From: Strongyloides papillosus
Lineage: Eukaryota; Nematoda; Chromadorea; Rhabditida; Strongyloididae
DNA length: 64,000 nt
NCBI GenBank assembly: GCA_005656395.1
Contig: SRSI01000017.1
Location: 248,001-312,000 of the forward strand
Direction of reading: 5' to 3'
Position numbers and translations under genes: made by a program. The notes under the pieces were generated by a model. That model ran no database searches and was not told the DNA's origin. It saw only the letters and a program-made list of their open reading frames with translations. This document shows, one piece after another, positions 38,599 to 50,246 of the stretch (the first letter of the stretch is position 1; every line of letters begins with the position of its first letter).

Positions 38599-39450
38599 TA
38601 TTGTATATAACAAAATAATTTTTTTATTTTTATACAGTAAAGATTTTTAAAATTTACGCTACTTACGTTAATTTTATGTTGACTGAAGTATATACCTTAA
38701 TTTAAATATCGGCCAAAACAGGACCGATTTTCACCTACTGAAATTCTTTCGCAAAATAGTAAAAACAAATTTTTGACTAGAGATTTTAAAAAATATTACT
38801 TTTTTTCTCTTCTTCACTTATTTACATCTGTAATTTCGCATTTTTGGTGACTCCTCGTCGTCATTAAATCATCCGTGATTACTGCTATTATGTAAAATTA
38901 ATATTTAAAAGTGTTTGAAATAATTTTTAAGACTAATATTTTGTAAATTAATGTTATTATAGAAAAATGTTTTGTTGTGGAACAGTTTAAAATATTCTTA
39001 TTTGACAATCATAGAAGTGTTAACATAAAATAAGAGATTCAAATGGTGTTTCCCAAAAGTGAATTTTTACTCTTGATAAAAGATTTTGTACTATAGTCAT
39101 TTTGTAGTTCAAAATCTATTAACATGATTTATTTTAATATTAAAAGTTAAACTTCTCTTATATTTGTTTCTAAAATTAAGTAAATAACGATATCAATTAA
39201 CATTATTATTTAATTAATTCATGGAACAAAATCACAATTTTTTATAAATGTTTGAGGTTTATTAAACATCAAAGCATGATAAGAAATTTTTAAAAAAGTT
39301 TTATCCTTATTTTTATAGAGTAAATGAAGTTTTACCGAATGAATATAATTGCATTTACTTTAATGAAGTTTGAAACAATTATAATTACTCGAAGAACACA
39401 AATTCTATCATTTTAGCGATAAAGTAAATAAAATATTATTTTCCAAACAA

Positions 39451-41849
39451 TCATTATACATAGTTCACAGCTATTGATTGTAGAAATTTGCACTATAATA
39501 CATTTGAATTGTTACTATAAACATAAATAAACCCTAAAGTTTGAATAATTTTTTGAACATTTGTCAGATGATTCAAATAATTGTGTATAAACTTTAAAAT
39601 ATACAATTTTTCTAAAATACAAAATATAGGAAATTTTTTTTTGATTCCTTTTTTTCCAAAAAGTGGCGCATATTTCGTTTTTAAACAATAGTATGAAATT
39701 CTTGTTCTTAATTCTATACAATTGTAAATTTTTATATTGATATTTTGTTAATTTTTTTAAGAGATTAATTTTTAAGAAAAATTATTTTTATTTTTAACAT
39801 ACTTTTATCACATAATTATAAATAGTATCTTTTATTTAAATATTTTTTAATGTATACTTATTAAAATTATTTTAAAAATATCTACAATTATGTCAAATAA
39901 GTTTATATGACATAAAAATTTTAAAATATAAATTAAATATTAATCTGTTGGGCATATAATGATAAACCATATTTTCTAAATTTTAAGTAAACTAAAAGAC
40001 ATTATATTTTAAATAAATGCCATAAACAATATCCAAGCTACTATACATTACTTAAAATATATTTAAAAAAATGAAACTACATAATTGGTATTGTAAACTC
40101 TTTGTTTAACATATTGACTGCCGTGTAAATTACCGAGTATGCACGTTTTTGAATTTCTAATTTTCTGTATAAGTAGTATAATTTTCGATTTTTCTGCTAA
40201 TCCTTGTTAATAAGAAAAGTTTTATCAATGTTAATAGTATTTTCAGCTTCATTCCCATCTTCGTCGTTTTCCATCAGCATTTTTTTAAAGTTTTAAAGTT
40301 AATAGTAGTATTTATACTTAAATAATTTTTTTAAATTAGATTATAACACGGTTTTTAGTAAAAATAACAGTATTTTTTAAATATAAAATATTAATTCAAA
40401 ATTAATTCTAACTAGATGTATAATATAACAGAATGCTTAACAAAATTTATTTATTCGAACAATTTGCTAACCAACTTCCTTAAATTTTTTAAAGTCAGAT
40501 AAACAATGACTTTAACTTAAAAACATATTACTATTTAACTCTAAATGTAGATGTTAATCATTGTTTATAAAAATTTGATTTTAACTAAAGTATATATAGA
40601 ACCATAAGAGTACATATCATATCACCAAAAAATTCAAAATAATCTTTTCTAATGTGGTTTAAAAAATTTATTAAAAAAATTATTTTTAGCTTTTTTTAAT
40701 AGTGGAAAATAATTTATTATTGCATGTAAAAAAAGTAATATTTGCTTAACTTTTATATTTTATAAATTTACCTAACATGATTGCAAATATTTTAAAAATA
40801 ATCAAGTTTATTTTTCATATTTGGAATTATATTAAGAATACATATCTAAAATGTCATATGATTTATTTTAAAAGAACGTAATTTATTAAAAATAAATTTA
40901 CTCAAAGGATTAACATAATATCATTATGAAAATTTAAAGTGTATCCAAGAGAAGTAGGAAAATCTTATACATTGTTTTCTAATACATATAAAAACACTTT
41001 TTGAAAAAATGTTGTTAGAATGATTTTTCCCATTTTTGGTACTTTATCAAAATCGTATATTTTAAGAATAAACATAATTATTGAAATCATCTGACAAAAT
41101 TTCAAAAAAAATATTGAAATTAAAGAATTTATTGATTTACACGAAAATTCATTATAGATTGGAAGTGCAGATTTCCTTTAATACGCAGGACCCATATCGA
41201 TACGAATAACATTATTAGAAAAAAAATCAAACACGATTTCTTATTAAATATAACATATTTGTTTATATGTTGCTTAAAAAATTCTAATAATTTGAATAAA
41301 TGATCTCCTGACCATTTTTAATAATTATAAATCAAATTTTTGCACAAAAGTGTGCATATAATTAAATATAAACATAAAGATAATCAAATATAGGTATTTC
41401 CAACAATTTTATAAATCAAATATTTTACAAAAATGATTTTCTAAATACTTTAGAAATATTTATTAATGTATCATATATTTTTACATAATTATTAGCTTGT
41501 GTTATTTCTAGGCATTTTTAAAAATTTGTTGCATTTTTAATCATGCTGTCATACTTCAAATATTATAAATACAATTAGCTCCAATGAAATACACAATAAT
41601 TTTGCAAATACATTCGATGGTAAAATCTTATAAACATTAAAAAATTTTAAAAACAGTTTATATTTGACAAATCATAACTTCCTTCAAACTTTATTGGTAT
41701 AAATAATATTATATATCCATTAGATGGAATTTCTCATACTCTATCGGAATATTGATAGAAATTTTTTTCTTAAATTGTATCATTAAAATTTAATTATTAA
41801 AAACATTAGTATTTTTGCAAATTTATGATTTATTACTTTATTAAGTAGA
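39451..41849. other. AT-rich stretch, no gene seen
   Basis: Long A/T runs and no exon-like sequence. The open stretch at 39515-39721 is AT-driven. Confidence 0.5.
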
Positions 41850-41859
41850 TTAATGTGGT

Positions 41860-42840
41860 TATTAGATTTCTACGTCAATGATAAACAAAGTGTTCAAGAA
41901 GTTTTCATAAAAATTTGAAAAAGTGTCATTTTTTTCAATGTCAACAAACTTTTATGATCTTATATCTATATGAAAATTTACGATCTTGTTTAGAACCTAT
42001 TTCATGATGAAAAAAAAATGTTACTTTATAAATGTATGCATGATCTCTATTTTTTTCTATGAATTCTTTGGTTTTTTAATTCTTCAAAACAATGTTATTT
42101 TTTGAAAACATAAAATTTCTTTAGAACACTAGATACATTTGACAATATCAATTTTTTTCTACAACATATTTAAAGATTTGTTATTAAACATTAATTATAA
42201 GTAAAGTTACAAATACTTTGTAATAAACATTTCTTAAACAATTTTCTAACTAATAAGTTTAGATATTTTAAAATATCCATATTTATGTTAATAAAGAACA
42301 GCAAATGTTTAATCATATAAAATATTATAAATTATAGATAGTATATGTATATTTGGTTTTTTTTATTAAAATGTTTAAAAATCATAAAAAGATATTTTCA
42401 CTACGTAAAAAATGAGAGATATTTGATGTTTTCAAGCTTTACTTAGAAAAAATTTCCAATAACAAACTTTAAAGTATGCTGTAGAAAACAATTTCACCTA
42501 TTAGTCGAGTATGAAGATATAAAAAATATTATGTTTTGAAAAAATAAAATCATTTAAAAAATTAAAAATCCATAAAATTCTTGGAAAAAGTAGAGATCAT
42601 ACAAAAGATTAACTTATAAATCGACATTATTTATTCATTTTAAAATACGTCTTAAATTGGACTTTAAGTTTTCAAATAGACATAAGATCATAGAAGTATG
42701 TCGGTATTAAAAAAAGTACACTTTTTTACTGTGACTTTTCAAACATTGGATGTACATTTTATTCACCAATATATGCATAAAAAACGCTAATTTGTAGAAA
42801 AAACTAAAATTTTAATCATTTTAAAAGTATTCTGTAGGGT
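41860..42840. repeat. Long imperfect palindrome (old foldback element)
   Basis: Centred near 42310-42340. Left-arm blocks ATGATCTCTATTTTTT (about 42030), TATGATCTTATATCTAT (about 41953) and CTACAACATATTTAAAG (about 42161) reappear in inverted order at about 42580, 42690 and 42480. Its central sequence resembles that of the 21692-22793 element, so it is probably an older member of the same family with eroded ends. Confidence 0.6.
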
Positions 42841-43815
42841 GTCCATAGTAATTTTTTCACTCATTTTTTAATATTACATACACACAGCAAAAGTCCTCAT
42901 ATATTTCTTTTTTTTTACATTATATAAAAAGGAGTTTTAAAGATTGCTTTCAAAGAAAAAATAAACGATGGGATAAATCTCTAATAGTAGTTTTTGACTA
43001 GAAGTTTTTTTCAATACTATCTTATTTACGTAACGTGACAAAACCAAGAGTTGCGTGTTGAATTTAACTGTATTCTCTTATTTTTTTCTTTCCACACTCC
43101 AATATTCGAGAATCCTTGTCTTGGATGTTTTCCTCTAGTCTCAATATACATGTTCATTGACTATATTAAATTGTATGTGCCAACTTTTTCGACCTGCTCC
43201 ATGAAATTTTATATGTCATAAATCCGTTAACAATTTTTCTAGATTGACAAGAAAGTATTCAGAGAATCGTTAAACATAGATTGAATTTAGGTACCCACCT
43301 TTCTGTTTGTCTTCTTCTGCTTCCTCATGGTAAAAATTTGGGACTTATTGACCATCCCCTCTAGTTGTTTACAAGTTGGAGTTTATTCATTTTTATCAAG
43401 ATTCCCAAATGTTTTGGAAAGATTTCAAAAAAACACAATTGAATGCGAAGTAATAAATTCATTAAAGAAAATCCGTGCCATTTATAAATCAAAAATAACT
43501 TAAATATCCTAAACATGTAGGTTTCAATTATTTAAATTTTTATTATCCAAATACCATTATAAGATCATATAAAAAAAATTGCATGTTTCTTGACTACAAA
43601 ATGAATATAATATCACATTCTTATTCTAAGAATAAACAGAAACGTGTAAATGTTAGAAACCACATCTATTCATTTCGTATATAAATAACTACTGTAGAGA
43701 AAATTAGCTTTATTCAAACAAAAATAAAATGTTAAAAACATCAAAGTAAATACAATTACTTGTTAAAATACCATTTGTATTTTAACCAGTTATTTTAAAT
43801 ATCGATAATTGTTAT
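42841..43815. other. Spacer with a possible mariner-type end
   Basis: Around 43345-43372 the minus strand reads CTAGAGGGGATGGTCAATAAG, similar to ends of some mariner lineages (GAGGG..GGTCAATAAGT). The neighbouring 43060-43340 is less AT-rich but holds no open frame. It may be an eroded element. Confidence 0.3.
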
Positions 43816-44530
43816 CTAAATTTTATGCTTCTTCATCATCATATGCATAATACAATCCGTTCTTGTCCTTTGAAAGTTTGTGGATCTTGCCTCCACAGGA
43901 TCTTCGAAATCTTTATCATCCTCCTTATCCTCTTTTTCATCACTTGTTTTTGTAGGTTTATTCTTAAATTCCCATGAATATCCTTTCGCAACATTAAATC
44001 TACATAGGTCAATAACTTCTGTTAGTGCTTTTTTCATTGGGTGAAGTGCTGATACAAGTCTACATTGAATCGATGAATACATATCTGGGCATTGATATAC
44101 CACTCCATTCATAACATAGTAATAACAATGAGGAGTCACTAAATTGAAATTTATTTATTTAATACATTAAAACATACCTTCTTCTGGAGAATTCCTAACT
44201 TGTTTACATATTATATACAAAGGGTGATGTATACCCACAAGAACATATTGAATTCCCGTCATATTACTAAAAATATAAAAAATAATACATAATTTCTTCT
44301 TTACCCAAACTTACATTAATTGATTCTGTATATAGTTATTATCCAATTGTTGGTTACCCATTTGCATGGTTAGCACAGCATTACACGACGACTTATCATA
44401 AAAGATATTAGCTGGATCACAAAAATAATTTAAAACATTGTCGGCATTAATGAAATTTGGTGGCCATAGAGGATTCTTAAAACTGTATGTCAATAAATTA
44501 GGAGGTGCTTGGTGTAACTGGATGAGCCAT
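43816..44530 (-). CDS. MED6: Mediator complex subunit 6
   Basis: Three minus-strand exons: 44530-44315, 44266-44178 and 44138-43816, about 208 residues. The conserved MED6 blocks are all present: NPLWPP, NVLNYFCDPANIFYDKSSCN, QYVLVGIHHPLYIICKQ, YYYVMNGVVYQCPD and KGYSWEF. MED6 sits in the Mediator head module and links regulators to RNA polymerase II in the nucleus. The natural ATG (44530-44528, MAHPVTP) is one base out of frame with the rest. Removing one base of the doubled A at about 44509-44510 gives a smooth N-terminus. The C-terminal tail after KGYSWEF is short, acidic, then basic, shorter than in vertebrates. Confidence 0.9.
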
Positions 44531-44683
44531 AAATTTTTAGAAATCAAATACTCTTAAATTAGATGTTTGAAAATATAAGGTGACCTTTTACCAATTTGTT
44601 TATACAAGATTGTTTCGTAGTATATAGCTTTGCCTATTTGTGAATCGTCTTGTTATATTTATTTATTATAATTAAAAAGGAAT
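44531..44683. promoter_or_regulatory. Shared divergent promoter of MED6 and NCBP2
   Basis: Only 153 bases separate the two start codons, on opposite strands, so both genes must be driven from this AT-rich interval. CTAATTTAAG about 30 bases before the MED6 ATG could serve as a trans-splice acceptor. Confidence 0.6.
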
Positions 44684-45262
44684 ATGCCGTAAGTTTTTCT
44701 AATTTTATTATCATTTTTAAATAATTTTCAGAGGTGTTACAATTACTCATTCACTTAAACCCAAAACTTCGTGATAAAGCAGCATTATTAGGTGAATACA
44801 GAGATATACGTTTCAAAGGAGACCGTACCGAGCAAGAAGAAAAATTATCTCATTCCACAACATTATACGTTGGTAATCTTTCATATTTCACCAGAGAAAA
44901 CCAAGTATACGAACTATTTTCTCGAGCTGGAGATGTTAAACGTGTCATCATGGGAATTGATAGATTCAAAAGAACTCCATGTGGTTTTTGTTTCGTTGAG
45001 TATTATAATAGAGCAGATGCTGAGAATGCTATGAGATATATAAATGGTACGCGATTGGATGAAAGAGTCATCAGAACTGATTGGGATGCTGGTTATGTTG
45101 AGGAAGAGAATTTGGAAGAGGTAAACATGGTGGACAGGTGAGAGATGAGTATAGACAAGACTTTGACCAAGGAAGAGGTGGTTGGGCAAGATCGAATTTT
45201 GCTAGAAATTGTAAGTGTTGTATTTATGTTTTAATAATATATTTTTTTAAGGTTTTAACTAA
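44684..45262 (+). CDS. NCBP2: Nuclear cap-binding protein subunit 2 (CBP20)
   Basis: Exon 1 is 44684-44688 (ATGCC), exon 2 is 44732-45210, and a short exon 3 probably runs from 45252 to the TAA at 45260-45262. The RRM is intact: [11 protein letters not shown] (RNP2) and CGFCFVEYY (RNP1), followed by [20 protein letters not shown] and DAGY. The tail [18 protein letters not shown] is the cap-pocket region. CBP20 with CBP80 binds the m7G cap of nuclear RNA. Two one-base breaks occur: an extra base before [13 protein letters not shown] (A4 run at 44763-44766) and a missing G at 45102-45103 (GG expected to be GGG), which throws the tail into another frame. NCBP2 is normally single-copy and essential, so both are most likely consensus errors. 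Confidence 0.9.
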
Positions 45263-45742
45263 ATTTTTGTTATTTAACATTAAATTTGAATTTAATAAGC
45301 CCTCCAAAAATCTCTGTTTATGTTATGGAAGAAATTTCGATTGTGATTTTGTCTTTTAAAATTTAATTTTCTCATAAAAGTATTCAAAATAAATAATTGA
45401 TTTTATGGTCATTACCGATACCTACCTCTTTTATATTCAAAAAAATTACTATGCGTGAGATATTTTAAACTCGTAAACTATAATTATTGAGACACATCTT
45501 CAAATTGCTAGACACGCATGCCAGATAATTGGTAATTTATCTTTTGATACCACTATCCAAAAAGGTTTTTAATAGAGAATAAAAAATGGAATATTTTAAA
45601 TACACTATTTATTTAACGATAAAGAATAAAAGAATATAAAGTTGGAATAATTTAATTTTAAGTTCTAAAAGTTTACTATAAATATAGAAAAAAATTGATT
45701 GTGCTCAAGATGTGGGGAACTGGCAACTTATTTTTACATACA

Positions 45743-46442
45743 TTAAAAATATGTTTTTCTTAACTCCAATGGTTCATCAACGATTAATGTTTTAATTCCA
45801 GCAAGATGGGGTGCTACAATATCTAGATCATGATCTTCAAACGGAAGTTCTCGAATAAATGGAGATGCTGAAAATGTTTATATAAAATAAGTGATTTGCA
45901 TTTACCTTCTACTTTAATCAACTTTCCCCTCGAACTGCTTGAATGATTTATTACAAATCTTTCCGAAGAAACTCTTTCCGGCTTTTGAATCATATTCTGA
46001 TCTACAAAAGAAGTTGATTTAAAATTCCCAAAACTTTTTGATTTCTTATTAATCGTGTACTTGATATTATCATATATTTTACCTGAATGTTTCATTTCTA
46101 GATCTTTTGTCTTCTCATATTTATCTGTATTTTTTAGTATTTTCTTTGAAATTCCACTCCACTTATTTTTTCTAAATATACTTTTGTTATATTTTCCTGT
46201 TTTCTTTTTCTTGAACTTATTTATACCATTTGCTAACATTAATGCATTTGAAACATTATAGTTGATAACAGCTCCAAATATCCTTTCTGTTAAGAATCTT
46301 GCCGCAGCTTGCCTATCAGAATCCCACTAAAAATGTATTATTAAAAATTACAAAATACTCTTACTTCATAACTATCTACAGCATTGACAAAAACAGCAAA
46401 AATAATAATTAAAAAAATATGAATAGGTTTATTCAAATTCAT
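45743..46442 (-). CDS. Unrecognised small secreted basic protein
   Basis: Three minus-strand exons: 46442-46365, 46326-45906 and 45867-45743, all splice phases consistent, 207 residues. The first 22 residues are a signal peptide (IHIFLIIIFAVFVNA). The centre is strongly Lys-rich (KFKKKKTGKYNKS and following), the C-terminus acidic (RELPFEDHDLDIV). No cysteine framework or known domain is seen. It shares only a short convergent spacer with NCBP2. Exon structure and an undisturbed frame make it a real gene; its role is unknown. Confidence 0.7.
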
Positions 46443-49400
46443 TTATATACAGTTAATTATATTGTTTCTTATAGTAATTTTATTAGAAGATTGTATCTGG
46501 AATAATTTTTATAAAAAACATTGAATAAATAAATAATGGAAATAGTGTTATATAAAAAGAGACATTTGAATAAGACTATCCATCAAATTCTCTATAAAAT
46601 AAAAACATAAAACTGAATAAGAAAACAATTCCTCACACCTCAAAATTTTATAATAAAATTAAAATCTAAGGTGACACCAAAATTAGGGATATCCTGATAA
46701 AATAAAATACCATTCCATTAGGTGTTTTAATAAATTTCACTTTGATTTACAATCATCCACTACGGTAACACCATCCAATGACTTCCACATGGATCATTAA
46801 CGATTCCGGGTAACAAGTATTATTTGGAAGTAAAAATTGCCTAATCGGAATAATTTATAAAATTGATGTAGTAAAAGTTTGTAGAACATGACAAGATACT
46901 GGTTATTCAAAATATCAACATATCATTAATAATTGGAATTATAAAGGAAAGTTAACAATCATATAAATTTAATTTATCCCTAATCTTAAATAAACGATAC
47001 AATAAACATGTACATAAAAACACTTTCCTTTCTTTTTTAGATTTTAATATTTTTGTCTTATTTTACAAAATGTATATATCAAAAATAATAGAAGAGGTCT
47101 TTGAGATAAAGGTATTATATTTTATATGATTCATCTTTTTTTGTTCTTTTGTAAAAAATTACTTTTGAGGGTATTTAAAAAGTATATATGCAAATATGAT
47201 GTTATAAATTTTTCCATAACTGGAATAGTACTTTATAACCATTTCATATTATCCACCACACCATTTATATGAAGGATAATTTCCCTTTATATTTGGGAAA
47301 AAAACTATTTAGCTTTAAATACAGTGCTTTATTTAATGACAAATAGTTGCAATAATTATTATAATTGGATAAGAGTATCATAAACTTTAATAACAACCCA
47401 CCACTTGCATTTATATCAAATTGCCGTAATGACAAGTTTTTAAGTACAACAAAGTTAAATTTTATGATTGGAGACTTTTTTTGATAAATTGCTTGTTTAA
47501 TATAGTTGTTGTTTGTAATGACACCAAAAATCAAATGAAAAAAAAACAATTTATAGCTTAAGTCCATAAATTTTATTGGTTCGTAAAGCTTTTTTTTAGA
47601 AAATTAATTATTTACAACATGGTAATAAAATATCTAATTTAAGAAACCAACGTTATAAAGGTACATATGTAGGAAGAAAACAACATAAACACCATTATTG
47701 TATTGGCTAATTATTATCGCAATGTCTTTATCTAAAGAAAAATTCCCTAAACACCTATCACACACTAAAAATCACATGCATTCTAAAAAATTTTATTTTC
47801 CCGAAAAATGACATCAAGATATTGTGAGTTAAAATTAATCATATATGCATACTCGATATTTAAATTAAAAAATTTATTTTACACAAGTAAATAATATTAC
47901 CACCATTTTCTCTATCTTGTTTATATACTACTATTGCATTCTATTTAACATTTAACTTGGCCAAATATTATACTTGCACAGTTGTCATGGTTCTATGTCA
48001 TTTTTAACAAACTTGGTGAACACAGGAACGGCATCTCATCAATAAATTGTATTTTATGCCAGTCTCTAATGCAAAATATGAGACAAGATTTGTAGCATTT
48101 AAAATGTATAAAAGTTTACTCCAATTCATCTAATATTATCATTAGAGTACACGTTAACACCATATCAATACTATATAATTTATAAAAAATTTATGCAACT
48201 CTCAACTTTACACCTTTAACAGTTAATTACATAATTATTAAAATACAATAAGACACCTATATCTATTATTTTCTTTCTCTCTTATCACTTTTATTGTCAA
48301 TGTTTACAATGGTTATTATATAATATATATTGACAGGCAATCTAAGAGATAGTACTTATCGGCTGCAGGACAATTTTTTAATATGTTAGAAGACGCACCC
48401 TTCCAGAGAAATTATATATTGTTTTTTTTTGCGTTGTCTCAACATTCTTTTTCACTATATTTATGCGTATTTTAAGTATTATTTTAGTTATCATTCTTAT
48501 TTTTATCACTCACCCTCTTATATTTTATTATTCATTGAGGACATCTTCAATCCATTAGTACTTTTTGCATAAGGTATTATGTGGCCTTTTTAGACCCCTC
48601 GTAAATGTCATTTTACACAACAATTAAGCACCAAAATAACGTCAACACTTTCTTTACTCCAAATAATTTAATTTTTTTTCTAAATTTATCAATAGAACAT
48701 TGATCATAAATTATATTTTATTTTAAATTCTATTATAGAAAGATTCTGAGATTAAAAAGTAAATTTAATTTATCACGTGAATGGAAGTTTGAATGAATAT
48801 TATTTAATATTATTTCAAATAAAGTGAATTCTCATGTGATTTTTCATTTATTGTAACAATCCATGGTGGAGGTCGATTAAAATCCAATTATATTTAGTGA
48901 ATTTAAAATTTTCCCAGGTTTTAATTCTAAATACGTAGAATTATTAGCATGACATTACTAGAAAATAGCATATTTAAATTGTCATATTTTTATAGGATTG
49001 ATAAAAAATTCTCCTCTTATAATTGTACTAGTATAATATTCTTCATGTATTTTATCAAAAAATAACATATCTTTTGTAATATGTAAAATTTAATAAGCTA
49101 ATAACAGTTATGAAGAGATGTAGTAGTTTGATTACAAAATACTAATAAAAAATATATGTATCAATAATATAATGTCAATTGATTTTTATATGTATACTTT
49201 TGTCATAAAAATTAATAAAGTACCTTTACTCTATACACATATTTAAATAAATTTTTTTAAATATTTAAAATGGATATTGAATATTTCCCAAGATACTGCT
49301 TTGATAAATTTTCTACATATAATTTATGCTTCTACTGGTTTGTTATTGAATTAGGTCAATCAGTAACGTACAATTTTTGGAATTTCGCATTTTATAGTTA

Positions 49401-50246
49401 ATAGATAAAGCTTTTTAAGTTGTTGTATATACTTATGAAAGATTTCCGATAATAAGTATTATGCTTTACGTCATAATTCATATTCTTATAAGAGTAAATA
49501 TCGGTATTATTTAATTAATCTTAGAATTTTAATCATAAATTTTAATTAAGAATGTAATAATATTTGTTGTTTATACAGTGTCTGAAGGTTTATAAATCAT
49601 ACTTGAAGAATGATATATATTGAAATATTTCGGATACGCAAACATTAACTTTCTAATTTCCACGTAAAAAGAAACAGTCTTACTTGTTTTAATATTATAA
49701 ATTTCCCTCTCTAAATATGGCGTGATATATGTGTAGGAAAAGCATATAATTTTATTTTATGGATTTTATAATTATCAACGCTTGCCAAGATGTTAACTAT
49801 ATATTTAATTTTAACATAAATTTAAATGTTTCATATTATCCTTTTGCTTTTAATATATATGTACATTAATATTTGGACAATTTATGTCCTATCCCTAAAT
49901 TGTTAATATCAAACATTTAGTACCCAGATATTTATAGTTATATATTAAGTATAGTCTATTTCATAAAAATTCCACTTTAATTAAGCATATTTATTTTTTA
50001 ATACAGCAAACACGACATATGTGTATTGATTGATATTTTCTTACAATATTTAATATAGTATACATATTTTATTACAAAATGGAATAATTTTTATTTTTTA
50101 GATATTAAAATCTCAAACTTATATACTAACTCTATTGTATCGATTGTTAATTAATTATTCTCCTAATTATTTGCAGACAATTTATATCATATTAAAAAAT
50201 TGTCCTAAATTTGTCTTAGAAAAATAGACGGCTTTCTATTTGAGTA
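46443..50246. other. 3.8-kb AT-rich gap, no gene seen
   Basis: No exon-like sequence is recognised. The minus-strand open stretch 47265-47567 is AT-driven and lacks splice or family support. The part just upstream of 50247 is presumably promoter and 5' leader of the next gene. Confidence 0.5.

Larger units (their letters stand above)
36600..39450. repeat. Segmental duplication, unit 4
   Basis: The best preserved overall order: the left part (36600-37110) matches both the end of unit 1 (21340-21640) and the start of unit 2 (22800-22980), showing that units were head to tail. Then come a Merlin relic, linker block (about 37655), pseudogene of the secreted protein, and downstream block (39100-39440). 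Confidence 0.6.

Noticed and set aside
19400..39450. CRISPR array or prophage-like explanation for the repeats
   Set aside because: The repeats are long, diverged segmental and transposon copies in a eukaryotic, intron-bearing genome; there are no short regularly spaced identical repeats.
47265..47567. Minus-strand open stretch of 100 codons
   Set aside because: Leu/Phe/Lys/Asn-rich from AT bias, no signal peptide or domain, no splice context.
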